A stretch of 64,000 bases of DNA, taken from assembly GCF_017498545.1 (NCBI RefSeq), contig NZ_CP071793.1:6709001-6773000 (forward strand). The letters run 5' to 3'. Below the pieces are notes generated by a model that worked only from the letters and a program-made list of their open reading frames with translations, searched no databases and had not been told where the DNA came from. This document shows, piece after piece, positions 1 to 9,066 of this stretch; position 1 is the first letter of the stretch, and each line of letters starts with the position of its first letter. Made by a program: the position numbers and the translations under genes. The DNA is from Sulfidibacter corallicola. Its GTDB lineage: Bacteria; Acidobacteriota; Holophagae; Acanthopleuribacterales; Acanthopleuribacteraceae.

Positions 1-153
1 GAAGAGGTCTTCGCCGAGTCGCTGTTCATCGGTGTCGCGCAACGCGGACCAGACTTGGAGGCAGACGGCGAAGGCTGCAAGCAGGAAGAGTGTCGATTTG
101 AGTGCCCGGGATCGAAAAGAACGAGAGAAAGATTTCGACATTGAAGAAGGCAT
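1..153 (-). CDS. 5' end of a secreted or membrane protein gene (partial)
   Basis: An open frame of 51 codons runs from an ATG at 153 off the left edge with no stop. The first 20 residues are rich in Ser, Arg and Lys. A hydrophobic stretch follows at about residues 22-35 (LFLLAAFAVCLQVW), then charged residues (RDTDEQRLGED). This is the profile of a signal peptide or N-terminal anchor. An AGAGG lies about 11 nt before the ATG; a second in-frame ATG at 141 has no visible ribosome site. Function cannot be told from so little sequence. Confidence 0.55.
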   Translation of the reverse strand, partial: MPSSMSKSFSRSFRSRALKSTLFLLAAFAVCLQVWSALRDTDEQRLGEDLF

Positions 154-271
154 GAACTGTAAAACCTCTGTTTAAACTAAATTGCCAATGCGGTGGATGG
201 GTGGCTGTGAACGATGCCGAAGTACAATGGGACACCGATTGCCGTTAACTTGTCGCAAGGAGAATTTCCGA

Positions 272-385
272 ATGGAACCGATGTTTCACGCTCGCTGCGA
301 CGGAGGAAACGAGAACGCACAATGCCCACACTTCATGGAAGTCCCAAATGGCCCGTTCATCCGCCAAAAAAAGATGAAAAAATAA
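272..385 (+). CDS. possible 37-residue small protein
   Basis: A good ribosome site (AAGGAG, about 8 nt upstream) precedes an ATG that opens a 37-codon frame. The stop TAA sits in the A-tract of a hairpin at 386-407, so gene and hairpin are packed as in a short autonomous transcript. The peptide starts MEPMFHARCDGG, has two Cys and two His in its first half, and ends in a basic tail (RQKKMKK). A weak TACAAT at 223-228 could be a -10, but no -35 is visible. Short frames arise easily by chance, and no family is recognised. Confidence 0.3.
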   Translation: MEPMFHARCDGGNENAQCPHFMEVPNGPFIRQKKMKK

Positions 386-407
386 AAAGACCTTGTTTGT
401 GGTCTTT
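386..407. terminator. hairpin with flanking A/T tracts
   Basis: AAAGACC and GGTCTTT form a perfect 7-bp stem around an 8-nt loop. Read on the minus strand it is followed by a long T-rich run, as in an intrinsic terminator. Read on the plus strand it closes the small frame ending at 385 but is followed only by a weaker TTTGTTGT. Confidence 0.4.
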
Positions 408-712
408 GTTGTGACTTCGAGACGGTTTTTCGAAGTACGTATGTCGGGCACTCTACCACTCCGGTGAACCCCTTGCAAGACTGTTTCGGAAAAATACGAA
501 TATCGAAAAAACCGGATGATTGGAAATTGCGTGAAACAAGAGTGCATGCTTGTGTCGTGAAAAGAGCATTGGTTCGGTTTTTCTCGACGGACGTTTTCGG
601 GGCGATCACCACTCCCTGCCGGCAACCGTTCCCTCTCGCGCGGAGAACCCCGTTCGGGTTAAACTCGAAGGTGACTTTCGAGGAGTCGGGCACCTGCGCC
701 TACGAGGAGTGA
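408..712. other. intergenic region upstream of aat
   Basis: No gene is seen in about 300 bases between the hairpin and aat. Frames on both strands are short, overlap each other and lack ribosome sites. A minor inverted repeat (CTCGAA...TTTCGAG) lies near 664-682. The aat promoter must lie here, but no clear -35/-10 pair could be picked out. Confidence 0.4.
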
Positions 713-1417
713 ATGACGATTTTCCAGCTTGACGATGAGCTGTGGTTCCCCAATCCGCGATTGGCGGAGAAACGAGGGATCGTGGCCGTCGGTGGCGATT
801 TGCGTCCCGAGCGTTTGATTTTTGCCTATCGTACCGGCATTTTTCCCTGGTACAGCGAAGAAGAACCCATCATCTGGTGGTCGCCCGATCCGCGGTTCGT
901 CCTGTACCCCAAGCAATTCAAACTACGGCGCAGCCTGCGGAAGACCATCAACAAGGGCGTGTTCGAAATCCGTTACGACACGGCCTTCGACAAGGTGGTG
1001 GAGCATTGCGCCCTGGCGGAGCGACCCGATCAGGACGGAACCTGGATCGTGAACGAGATGCAGGAAGCCTACAAGAAGCTGCACGAGCAGGGGTTGGCCC
1101 ACAGTATCGAGGCCTACCAGGACGGCGAGCTGGTGGGCGGCCTGTACGGCGTGGCCATGGGCCCGTTCTTTTTTGGCGAGAGCATGTTCTATCTGAAGCC
1201 CGATGCCAGCAAGGTGGCGTTGGTCGCCTTGGTGAACATGTATCGCGAAGCGGTCTTCATCGACTGTCAGGTCGCCAACGATTTTTTCACGTCGATGGGT
1301 GGGACCCATATTCCGCGGGACCGGTACCTGGACGCACTCTGGCGACATCGCGACGAACCCGGCCTGTGGAATCCGTCTTGGTCCGAGGCACACGAAGAAC
1401 CCACCGGCACCGACTGA
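713..1417 (+). CDS. aat: leucyl/phenylalanyl-tRNA--protein transferase
   Basis: Aat moves Leu or Phe from charged tRNA onto N-terminal Arg or Lys of proteins, marking them for ClpS/ClpAP (bacterial N-degron pathway, cytosol). The 234 residues match the family in length. The family's N-terminal signatures are present: GGDL (27-30), TGIFPWY (41-47) and WWSPDPR (55-61), with FFFGESMF and the CQV...SMGG region further on. A GAGGAG ribosome site lies just before the ATG. It stands alone and converges on ftsZ, with a hairpin between them. Confidence 0.95.
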   Translation: MTIFQLDDELWFPNPRLAEKRGIVAVGGDLRPERLIFAYRTGIFPWYSEEEPIIWWSPDPRFVLYPKQFKLRRSLRKTINKGVFEIRYDTAFDKVVEHCALAERPDQDGTWIVNEMQEAYKKLHEQGLAHSIEAYQDGELVGGLYGVAMGPFFFGESMFYLKPDASKVALVALVNMYREAVFIDCQVANDFFTSMGGTHIPRDRYLDALWRHRDEPGLWNPSWSEAHEEPTGTD

Positions 1418-1447
1418 CCCCGATCGGGTGCGGCGTGCCAAAGAAGC

Positions 1448-1467
1448 GGCGACCCCGAGGGGCCGCC
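1448..1467 (+). terminator. terminator-like hairpin after aat
   Basis: GGCG-A-CCCC-GA-GGGG-C-CGCC forms a GC-rich hairpin with one internal mismatch. A five-T run follows about 14 bases later. It lies in the 74-bp gap between convergent aat and ftsZ. The distance to the T run weakens the call. Confidence 0.35.
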
Positions 1468-1491
1468 GTCGGAATGGGTGTTTTTCGAGAC

Positions 1492-3057
1492 TTACTTTTT
1501 GAGTTTGCGCATGTTGCGCAGGTAGGTGGGAATGTCGAGATCGTTGTCGTCCTCGAATCCCATGTTGTTGGCACCATACCCCTGCGGCGTCATGAGGATG
1601 TTTTTCAAGGTCTCCTCGGGCGTCGCGAACTCGGCCGCGGGTTCGGCGTGCAGCATTTCGGGTTCTTCCATTTTGGGTGCGTTGGCGGTTTGGCCGTAGT
1701 AGGTTTGCCGTTCGCGCTCGGACGGGTGACCCACGCTGGCCGCCGGGGCCTGTTTCGTGTGGCTGGTACGCGGTCGGCGTTCGTAGGCGCCGGTCTCGAC
1801 CTGTTTTCCACCGCCCTGGCGGGTATCGGCCGCCGTGGTCGCCCGCTCGTTGCGGGGTTGCGCGGGGCGCTTGCCACTTTGGCGGGTGCCCTGAGGACCG
1901 GCTGCCTGGCGTTGGTTGGTCGGCCGCTGGTTGCCCGGGCGTTGCGCCGCGGGACGTCGGGTCTCGCGCTGGACCGGCGGTTCGGCCGGCGGCTGCACGA
2001 TCGGTTCCCTTGGCTGGAAGTACTCCACGTTGTCGTTGGTCGGCTCGTGGAGCTCGCGACTGGGCGTCGAGAAGCCGGTGGCGATGACGGTGACCGTCAC
2101 GCTTCCGGTCATCTTCTCGTCGGTCACGGCGCCGAAGATGATTTCGGCATCGGGGTCGCACGCCTGGTGGATCAGCGAGGCGGCCTCGTTGATCTCGCTC
2201 ATGGTGAGATCGGGTCCGCCGACGATGTTCAGCAACACGCCGCGGGCACCGTTGATGTTGGCTTCTTCCAACAGCGGCGAGGAAATCGCGCTCTGGGCCG
2301 CTTCCACCGCTCGGTTGTCGCCGGCCGCGGTGCCGCTGCCCATCAAGGCCACGCCCATACCCTGCATGATCGTCTTCACGTCCGCGAAGTCCAGGTTGAT
2401 GACGCCGGGGACGTTGATCAGGTCACTGATGCCCTGCACGGCCTGACGCAGCACGTCGTCGGCGATGCGAAAGGCTTCGGTGAAGGGCGTGTCGTCGGGC
2501 ACGGTCTTGAGCAGCTTGTCGTTGGAAATGGTGATCACCGTGTCCACGCTGCCCTTCAACTCCTTGAGACCCGATTCGGCGTTGCGACGCCGGCGCGGAC
2601 CCTCGAAGGAAAAGGGCGAGGTGACCACCGCCACCACCAACGAGCCCAGCTCGCTGGCCAGTGACGCGATGATCGGTGCGGCGCCGGTTCCCGTACCGCC
2701 GCCGAGGCCGGCGGTGACGAACACCATGTCGGCCCCTTCCAGGTGCTCCAGGATCGCGTTGGTGTCTTCCAAAGCGGCTTCGCGGCCCACCTCGGGTTTG
2801 GCGCCGGCGCCGAGACCCTTGGTGATCTTGCCGCCGATATGGATCTTGATCGGTGCATGCGAGCGGCGCAAGGCCTGGGCATCGGTGTTGGCCACGATGA
2901 AGTCGACGCCGCTGACGCCGGCTTCGATCATGCGATCGACGGCGTTTCCGCCACCGCCACCGATCCCGATTACCTTGATGTTGGCACCTGGCTGTGTCTG
3001 GGTTTCTTCTTCGAACTGTAGGTTGATTTTGGTCTGATCGTCTCCAAACTCAATCAT
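1492..3057 (-). CDS. ftsZ: cell division GTPase FtsZ
   Basis: FtsZ is the tubulin-like GTPase that polymerises into the Z-ring. The glycine-rich nucleotide loop (GIGGGGGNAV, about 31-40), the tubulin signature GGGTGTGAAP (119-128) and the T7 loop NLDFAD (221-226) are intact. The GTPase body ends near residue 335. A long linker rich in Pro, Arg and Gln (about 170 residues) leads to a C-terminal peptide, DIPTYLRNMRKLKK, of the kind that binds FtsA. At 521 residues it is longer than typical (about 380-400), all of it in the linker. CAGGAG precedes the ATG. It is the last gene of the dcw cluster, 138 bp after ftsA. Confidence 0.98.
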   Translation of the reverse strand: MIEFGDDQTKINLQFEEETQTQPGANIKVIGIGGGGGNAVDRMIEAGVSGVDFIVANTDAQALRRSHAPIKIHIGGKITKGLGAGAKPEVGREAALEDTNAILEHLEGADMVFVTAGLGGGTGTGAAPIIASLASELGSLVVAVVTSPFSFEGPRRRRNAESGLKELKGSVDTVITISNDKLLKTVPDDTPFTEAFRIADDVLRQAVQGISDLINVPGVINLDFADVKTIMQGMGVALMGSGTAAGDNRAVEAAQSAISSPLLEEANINGARGVLLNIVGGPDLTMSEINEAASLIHQACDPDAEIIFGAVTDEKMTGSVTVTVIATGFSTPSRELHEPTNDNVEYFQPREPIVQPPAEPPVQRETRRPAAQRPGNQRPTNQRQAAGPQGTRQSGKRPAQPRNERATTAADTRQGGGKQVETGAYERRPRTSHTKQAPAASVGHPSERERQTYYGQTANAPKMEEPEMLHAEPAAEFATPEETLKNILMTPQGYGANNMGFEDDNDLDIPTYLRNMRKLKK

Positions 3058-3195
3058 TCACCCACTCCTGTCATCCATTCATCCTCTTATTCACGCGAAT
3101 CCATTCCAATCCACCAGGCGGGAACCTGGAAAGATCTACATGCGCCGTTCACGGCCCGATGGTTTGGTGATCGCGGGATCCGCCCATCCACGCGC

Positions 3196-4428
3196 TCAAA
3201 TGTAATCCGCCAGGAAAAACTCCTTTATCCGTTTGAAAACTTTGCGAACGCCGGTTTCCGTCGGTCGCAGACCTTGACCGTTTTCAGCTTGACCGAATTT
3301 GATGAGACCGATTGCCGTCGAATAGGCCGGCGAGGACACCACGTCTACCAGACCGCCGATTCCGGTAGGTTTGCCCAGGCGCGCCGGCAAGCTGAATTCG
3401 AGTTCGGCAATTTCGGTGATCCCGGTCAGCAGCGCACTGCCGCCCGTGATCACCAGACCCGAGTTGATGACCGATTCGTAACCGGCCTTGCGGATCTCTT
3501 GATGGACCAGGCCCAAAAGCTCTTCCGCCCGCGGCTGGAGGATGTCCACCAGGGCGCGTTGGGGAATGATGCGCGTTTTAGGCGTACCGACGCCGCTGAT
3601 CTCGATGACCGCGTCGTCTTCGATATAGCTGCCCAAGACACAGCCGTATTTTTTCTTGATCTTTTCGGCATCGGGAATCGGGGTTCTCAGCCCGATCGCG
3701 ATGTCGTTGGTGAAGTTGTAGCCGCCCACGGGAATGACCGCCGTATGCCACAGACTGCCACGCTCGAAGATCGCCAGATTGGTCGTGCCCGCGCCGATAT
3801 CCACCAGCGCCACGCCCATCTCCTTCTCGTCCTCGGTCAACACCGCCTCAGCGTTGGCCTTTTGGACCAGAACCTTGCCGGCCAGATTCAGCCCGGTGCG
3901 ATGCACACAGGTCAAAATGTTCTGAATGGCCGTGGTCGAACCGGTCACGATGTGGGCGTTGACCTCCAGGCGGCGTCCGCTCATGCCGCTGGGGTCCATG
4001 ATGCCCTCGTGATCGTCGACTTTGAACTCTTGTGGAAGCACGTGAATGATTTCACTGTCGGCCGGCATCCCCGCCGGATGGGCCGCCTCGATCACGCGAT
4101 CGATGTCTTCACTGAAAATCTCGTTCTGCTTGGTCGAGATGCCGATGACACCGCGACTGTTGAATCCCTTGATGTGGTTACCCGAAATGCCGATGAACAC
4201 CCGGCTGATTTCGATCCCGGCCATCAATTCCGCTTCCTCGACCGCACGGCGGATGCCTTCCACCGTTTTCTCCAGCGAGACCACCACGCCCTTGCGCAAC
4301 CCGGAGGATTCGGCTGTACCGATGCCGATCACGTCCAATTGGTTTTCGGGCTTGATCTCACCGACCACCACGGTGATCTTGCTGGTGCCGACGTCAAGTC
4401 CAACGATGTATTTTTCCTGTCTGGCCAT
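3196..4428 (-). CDS. ftsA: cell division protein FtsA
   Basis: FtsA is an actin-like ATPase that tethers FtsZ to the membrane and recruits later divisome proteins. The actin-fold phosphate loop GLDVGTSKI (10-18) and the second phosphate motif VDIGAGTTNLAIF are present. The SHS2 (1C) region runs through EISRVFIGISGNHI. The C-terminus (VFKRIKEFFLADYI) is an amphipathic membrane-targeting helix. The length of 410 residues is normal. The start lies 7 bp after the ftsQ stop, so the two are probably translationally linked. Confidence 0.97.
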   Translation of the reverse strand: MARQEKYIVGLDVGTSKITVVVGEIKPENQLDVIGIGTAESSGLRKGVVVSLEKTVEGIRRAVEEAELMAGIEISRVFIGISGNHIKGFNSRGVIGISTKQNEIFSEDIDRVIEAAHPAGMPADSEIIHVLPQEFKVDDHEGIMDPSGMSGRRLEVNAHIVTGSTTAIQNILTCVHRTGLNLAGKVLVQKANAEAVLTEDEKEMGVALVDIGAGTTNLAIFERGSLWHTAVIPVGGYNFTNDIAIGLRTPIPDAEKIKKKYGCVLGSYIEDDAVIEISGVGTPKTRIIPQRALVDILQPRAEELLGLVHQEIRKAGYESVINSGLVITGGSALLTGITEIAELEFSLPARLGKPTGIGGLVDVVSSPAYSTAIGLIKFGQAENGQGLRPTETGVRKVFKRIKEFFLADYI

Positions 4429-4435
4429 GGATGTC

Positions 4436-5308
4436 CTACTCTTCGGCCCGTTCGGGCAAGATGGCTACCTGGTTGGGAAAGCCCAACTCGATGTAGTGCA
4501 ATCGAGGGTATTCTTGGCGAACCCGCTGCGCAATGGAAAGGTAATTTTTGATGTTGTCCGGGATCACTTTTTGCCCCAGATAGATCGGAGCGGCTTCGCT
4601 GCGAAGGGAAACGGTCATGTTTTCGGCGTTCTTCATGTCGAGCGTTTCGATGTTGTCCCAGAACATCAGACTCGCCTCGCGTATCTTGCCCAGGGTGGAA
4701 AGCCCGTTGCGGATCCGCTCGGTCAGGTCTTCGCGTCCCTCCAGCCCAATGATAACCGGAAGGTCCAGCGGCGCGCCGTATTGATCGTAGGCGCCGAGGA
4801 AATCGCCCTCGTGGTTGACCACCAGCACGCGGTCGTCCACCTGAACCAGGCCGGCCGGCTCGTGCTCCTGAACGTCGAGGTGCAGGATGCCGGAGACTTC
4901 GCCGCGCACCACCGCGGCGGAGACGCGCGGATGGTCGACCACCCGTTGCCTCAGCGAACCGAGGTCCAGCGAAAAGACGTTGTGCCCCATGACGGGCAAC
5001 AATATTTGGCGAATTTCCTGTTCGGCCGTGGGCGAAGCGCCGCGAATGTCGATCTTCTGGATGGCGAAGCGGGGGTGGCTGCGAAGGGTTCGGTAGCCGT
5101 AACCGATCATTGCCGATATACCGATGGCAAGAACCCCGTAAAACATGAAATACCCCGAAAGTCGAAGAAGATGACTAGGCCTCCGTTTCCGCATGCCGCC
5201 GCCGCGTGAATCGGACGTTTGGCGCGTGCGTTTGCGTGTCAATTTAGACACCAGCCAGGGACTCGCCCATGCGAGTCGGGGATTGTAATATTGTGGGAAT
5301 GCTACCAT
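4436..5308 (-). CDS. ftsQ: cell division protein FtsQ
   Basis: FtsQ is a bitopic protein that links early and late divisome proteins through FtsB/FtsL. A single membrane segment (about residues 50-70, YFMFYGVLAIGISAMIGYGY) is followed by a POTRA domain (IQKIDIRGASPTAEQEI...) and the FtsQ beta domain. The start is uncertain. The longest frame begins at 5308, but its first 38 codons cover two inverted repeats (5236-5251 and 5260-5279) and no ribosome site is clear. The ATG at 5194 (MRKRRPSHLL) gives a more usual basic N-terminus. In many cluster layouts murB or ddl lies between murC and ftsQ; neither is here. Confidence 0.9.
   Translation of the reverse strand: MVAFPQYYNPRLAWASPWLVSKLTRKRTRQTSDSRGGGMRKRRPSHLLRLSGYFMFYGVLAIGISAMIGYGYRTLRSHPRFAIQKIDIRGASPTAEQEIRQILLPVMGHNVFSLDLGSLRQRVVDHPRVSAAVVRGEVSGILHLDVQEHEPAGLVQVDDRVLVVNHEGDFLGAYDQYGAPLDLPVIIGLEGREDLTERIRNGLSTLGKIREASLMFWDNIETLDMKNAENMTVSLRSEAAPIYLGQKVIPDNIKNYLSIAQRVRQEYPRLHYIELGFPNQVAILPERAEE
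5236..5279. repeat. two adjacent inverted repeats at the ftsQ 5' end
   Basis: GTGTC-AATTTA-GACAC (5236-5251) and GGACTCGC-CCAT-GCGAGTC (5260-5279) can each form a stem. They lie in the doubtful N-terminal extension of ftsQ, about 150 bp after the murC stop. Neither is followed by a T run, so they are not simple intrinsic terminators. They may mark the untranslated leader of ftsQ. Confidence 0.35.
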
Positions 5309-5402
5309 AAGACACTGACCGATTACAGGAAAAAAAGGAAGACTTGAGTGGGCCGAATTTTGGCTTTGGCAAGAAATTCCTCGTTTGGGTAAGTAGGTTT
5401 GT

Positions 5403-6806
5403 TTATTGAGGTTGGGTGGTTTTTCCGGCGGCCTCTTCGGCGTGCCATTGGTTGTAGAGTTTACGGGTCATGAGGCTGATCGAACCGGCGCCCAGACCCA
5501 GAATCATGTCGCCCTTGCTGCTGTGTTCCATGAGGTGATCCGCCAGGTTTTCGGGATCGTCGAGAAAGCTCACGGAATGGTGTTTTTGTGCCAATTCCGA
5601 GGCGAACCGACCGGCGTCGATGCCGGGGACCGGCGCCTCGCCGGCGGGAAACACCGGCAGGACCGCCACGTGGTCGGCCTCTTGGAAGCAGGCCAGGAAA
5701 CGGTCCCAGAGATCGCGCAGGCGGCTGTACCGGTGGGGTTGGAAAATGGCCACCACGCGGCCCTCGAACCCGGCGCGGGCCGCGGCCAGGGTGGCGGTGA
5801 TTTCGGTGGGGTGGTGGGCGTAGTCGTCGAGCATCAGGCGCTCCCGCACTTCACCCAGGCGGTAGAAGCGGCGATCCGCGCCCGTGAATTTTTTGAGCGA
5901 GGCCCGAATCGAGTGAATGGGCACGTCCAGTTCCAGCCCGACTGCGATCGCCGCCAGCGAGTTGGCCACGTTGTGCAGGCCCGGAACCGAGAGCTCGATG
6001 CGGCCCAGGTTCGCGCCGCGCACCATCAGCTCGTAGGTCATGTTGAAGCCTTCGGCCTTGATGTTGGCGGCGGAAAGATCGGCGTGGCCCTTGAGGCCGT
6101 AGGTCAACAGTGGACGCGTTACGCGCTGCAGCAGGCCGGCCAGCCGATCGTCGTCGATGCAGGCGATCACCAGGCCGTAGAACGGTACCTTGTTCATGAA
6201 GGCCAGGAAGGTCTCGCTGATCTGGTCGATGCCGCCGGTGTAGTGTTCCAGGTGTTCTTCGTCCAGGTTGGTCACGATGCTGATCGTGGGCGACAACCGC
6301 ATGAAGCTGCCGTCGGACTCGTCCGCTTCCGCCAGGATTAGCTGGCCCTTGCCCAAGCGGGCATTGGAATCGAATTTGTTCAGGCGGCCGCCGATGACGA
6401 CCGTCGGGTCCAGCTCGGAATCGCTGAGTACGTGCGCCAGCATGCTGGTGGTGGTCGTCTTCCCGTGGGCGCCGGCCACCGCGATGCCGTACTTCATGCG
6501 CATGATTTCCGCCAGCATCTCCGCACGGGGAATGATGGGGATGTTGCGGTACTGGGCCGCGATCAGTTCGGGATTGTCGTTCTTGATGGCGCTCGAGACC
6601 ACGATCACTTCGCTGCCGATGATGTTCTGGGGATCGTGGCCGATGAAGATTTCCGCACCCAGGTCACGCAGCCGATTGGTGGTTTTGGATTCCCGAATGT
6701 CGGAGCCGCTGACGGTATAGCCGGACGTCAACAGGATCTCCGCGATGCCGGACATGCCGCTGCCGCCGATACCTACGAAATGAATGGCCTTGATCTTACG
6801 AAACAT
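5403..6806 (-). CDS. murC: UDP-N-acetylmuramate--L-alanine ligase
   Basis: MurC adds L-Ala to UDP-MurNAc, the first peptide step of peptidoglycan precursor synthesis in the cytosol. The N-terminal Rossmann motif VGIGGSGMSG (11-20) and the Mur ligase ATP loop GAHGKTTTT (112-120) are clear, with the Mur-ligase middle and C-terminal domains after them. The frame is open 27 codons further upstream, but the ATG at 6806 (MFRKIKAIHF) matches the family start and overlaps the murG stop by 11 bp. The product has 467 residues, normal for MurC. Confidence 0.97.
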   Translation of the reverse strand: MFRKIKAIHFVGIGGSGMSGIAEILLTSGYTVSGSDIRESKTTNRLRDLGAEIFIGHDPQNIIGSEVIVVSSAIKNDNPELIAAQYRNIPIIPRAEMLAEIMRMKYGIAVAGAHGKTTTTSMLAHVLSDSELDPTVVIGGRLNKFDSNARLGKGQLILAEADESDGSFMRLSPTISIVTNLDEEHLEHYTGGIDQISETFLAFMNKVPFYGLVIACIDDDRLAGLLQRVTRPLLTYGLKGHADLSAANIKAEGFNMTYELMVRGANLGRIELSVPGLHNVANSLAAIAVGLELDVPIHSIRASLKKFTGADRRFYRLGEVRERLMLDDYAHHPTEITATLAAARAGFEGRVVAIFQPHRYSRLRDLWDRFLACFQEADHVAVLPVFPAGEAPVPGIDAGRFASELAQKHHSVSFLDDPENLADHLMEHSSKGDMILGLGAGSISLMTRKLYNQWHAEEAAGKTTQPQ

Positions 6807-7905
6807 GAGCCGCGTGCTCCTTGAGAATGTCGTTGAGTGGGCGCTTGTGTTGGAGGTCGTGCACCAACTGGGCGCATACCCGGGCACTGTCGGGCCCGGG
6901 ACTGGGGTAGGCGGCGGCCATGTTCGCCAATGACTCCGAGGAAGCCAACAATTCGGCGAGGATGGGGCCGGCCTGGGGCAGCTCGGTCTCGGGAATCAGC
7001 CGAGCCGCGCCGCAAGCCGCGAGGCTTTTGGCGTTGAAGGTTTGGTGGTCGTGGGTGGCGCGGGGGAAAGGGACCAACACGGCGGGAACGCCCACGAGCT
7101 TGAGCTCGGCGATGGTGGAGGCACCGGACCGGCAGACGACCAAGCGCACATCATCCATCAATTTGCTCAGATCTTCAATAAAAGAAACGACTTCGACCTG
7201 GAATGCGGCCCCCTCGTAGGCCGCGCGAACGCTTGCCTCGTGGGCCTTGCCGCACTGGTGGACGACCCGCAGATTCATGTCCGGCGTCAGCACCCCGGCC
7301 AACAGCTCGGGCAGGATGCGGTTGAGGGCCGCGGCCCCCTGGCTGCCGCCCAGCACCAGCAGGATCGGTCGATCGGCAGACCAGGTCCCGCCCTGTTTGA
7401 AGTCTTTGCGCACCGGATTGCCGGTCACGATCGAGGGGCAGCGGAGTCGCGTGCCGGCTTCGCCGAAGCCCAGGCAGGCCAGCTTGGCCACCCGTGACGA
7501 AATGCGGTTGGCCAAGCCCGGAAAGGCGTTCTGCTCCTGGATCATGGTGGGAATGCGCAGCAGCGCCGCGGTCCACAGCAGCGGCGCCGAAGCGTAGCCG
7601 CCGACACCGATCACCACCTTCGGACGGAACCGAAGCAGGTAGAACAGGCTCAGCAGCAGGCTCGCCGGGACGCGCCAGAGCAGGGCCGCCTTGTGGGCCA
7701 GCGATTTGCCCAGCAGTCCGCGCACGGGCAATGTCAACAGGGTGTGTCCCTGTTTGGGGATCAGGTCTTTTTCCATGCCGTAGGCGGTACCGACGAACAG
7801 CACGCGGGTGGCCGCGTTGGCCGCGAGAAGCGCCTCGCCAATGGCAATCGCGGGGAAAATGTGTCCCCCCGTGCCGCCGCCCGCGATCATGTAGCAGCCA
7901 CTCAT
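6796..7905 (-). CDS. murG: UDP-GlcNAc transferase MurG (lipid II synthase)
   Basis: MurG transfers GlcNAc from UDP-GlcNAc to lipid I on the inner face of the membrane, giving lipid II. It is a GT-B glycosyltransferase with the N-terminal GGGTGGH loop (9-15), VGVGGYASAP for lipid I binding and GGSQGA for the donor site. The C-terminal region (VCRSGASTIAEL, FPRATHDHQ) is also typical. The true start is the ATG at 7905 (MSGCYMIAGGG), whose ATGA overlaps the ftsW stop. The open frame runs upstream through ftsW, but that part is a shadow. The product has 369 residues. Confidence 0.97.
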   Translation of the reverse strand: MSGCYMIAGGGTGGHIFPAIAIGEALLAANAATRVLFVGTAYGMEKDLIPKQGHTLLTLPVRGLLGKSLAHKAALLWRVPASLLLSLFYLLRFRPKVVIGVGGYASAPLLWTAALLRIPTMIQEQNAFPGLANRISSRVAKLACLGFGEAGTRLRCPSIVTGNPVRKDFKQGGTWSADRPILLVLGGSQGAAALNRILPELLAGVLTPDMNLRVVHQCGKAHEASVRAAYEGAAFQVEVVSFIEDLSKLMDDVRLVVCRSGASTIAELKLVGVPAVLVPFPRATHDHQTFNAKSLAACGAARLIPETELPQAGPILAELLASSESLANMAAAYPSPGPDSARVCAQLVHDLQHKRPLNDILKEHAAHVS

Positions 7906-9005
7906 ACCGCCACCCGGTTGCCGACATTCTGGAATCGGCTGATATTCATCAGGATGCCGCACATGCCCAGGGACAGGATCAGCGAGGTGCCGCCCGCGCT
8001 CATGAACGGCAAGGTGATCCCCTTGTTGGGAAAGAGCGCCAGGGTGATGGAGATGTTCATCATCGCCTGGGTGCAGATGAGCATCAGCAATCCGGCTCCC
8101 AGCACGCGCGAATGGGGCATTTCCACCCGGTTCAGCACGTGCGCGCCGCGCAGCAGGAAGGCCAGGTAGCACAGCAGCACGGAAACCGTGCCCAAAAAGC
8201 CGAATTCCTCGCCGAGGGTGGCGTAGATGAAATCGGTGTGGGGTTCGGGCAGGTAATAGAGCTTCTGTTTGCCCTTGCCGAGCCCGAGCCCGGTCAGGCC
8301 GCCGGAACCGATCGCGATCTTGGCCTGACGGTTCTGGTAGTGCTCGTGGTAGATGAAGTCCGTGAAACGTTTCAGGCGGTAGCCCCGCGTGAGGACCAGG
8401 CCGGCGATGATCGGCAGCATCAACATGGCGCCGATGAACAGGTACTTTTTGGGAATCCCGGAGAGGAACAGCATCAGGCCGACGATGAAGATGATGATCA
8501 TGGTTGTGCCGAAATCCGGTTGAACCAGGATCAGGGTACAGAAGACCCCGACGACGACCGCGATCGGTAGCAGGCGTTTCTTCCACAGGCCTGGACCGCT
8601 GAACTGCGCGGTTCCGAAGGCCGCGACGACCATGATCGATAACAGCTTGGCCAGATCGGATGGCTGGAAGCCGAATCGGCCGATGTAGAACCAGCGGGTG
8701 GCGCCGTTGGCGGCCGATTGAAACTTGACGGCGACCAACAGGGCGATGACGATGGCCACGCCCACCATCAGCACCGATTTGCGGCGGTAGAAGGTGTGCG
8801 GCGTGGCGAAGCCCACCGCGAACGCCGCCAACCCCATGATCATGGCGACGAGCTGCTTGAAGAAGATGACCCCGGAATCGTTGTAGAGCTCGCGCGATTG
8901 GACGCCCGAGGCGGAGTAGACCATGACCATGCCGAATCCCAGCAGGATGACGACGGGAATCAGCAGCAGAAAGTCGGGTTTGCGGGGTTTTAGATTGAGG
9001 GTCAT
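7902..9005 (-). CDS. ftsW: lipid II polymerase FtsW (SEDS family)
   Basis: FtsW is the SEDS-family glycosyltransferase that polymerises septal lipid II with its partner class B PBP. About ten hydrophobic segments are visible from LLLIPVVILLGFGMVMVYSASG onward. The central conserved stretch with LVQPDFG is present, and ITLPFMSAGGTSLI near the C-terminus is the SEDS signature. The start is set at the ATG at 9005 (MTLNLKPRKP), 15 codons inside the longest frame, since the upstream residues are not family-like. It overlaps murG by 4 bp. Confidence 0.95.
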   Translation of the reverse strand: MTLNLKPRKPDFLLLIPVVILLGFGMVMVYSASGVQSRELYNDSGVIFFKQLVAMIMGLAAFAVGFATPHTFYRRKSVLMVGVAIVIALLVAVKFQSAANGATRWFYIGRFGFQPSDLAKLLSIMVVAAFGTAQFSGPGLWKKRLLPIAVVVGVFCTLILVQPDFGTTMIIIFIVGLMLFLSGIPKKYLFIGAMLMLPIIAGLVLTRGYRLKRFTDFIYHEHYQNRQAKIAIGSGGLTGLGLGKGKQKLYYLPEPHTDFIYATLGEEFGFLGTVSVLLCYLAFLLRGAHVLNRVEMPHSRVLGAGLLMLICTQAMMNISITLALFPNKGITLPFMSAGGTSLILSLGMCGILMNISRFQNVGNRVAV

Positions 9006-9066
9006 GTAGGCTCCGAGATGGGTACGAGAGAGGAATCCGGGAGGAGGCACCTCCGGTCGGTGGGGA

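Noticed and set aside
742..2664. A 640-codon plus-strand frame across aat and ftsZ
   Set aside because: Runs out of frame through aat and antisense to ftsZ; arginine-rich shadow.
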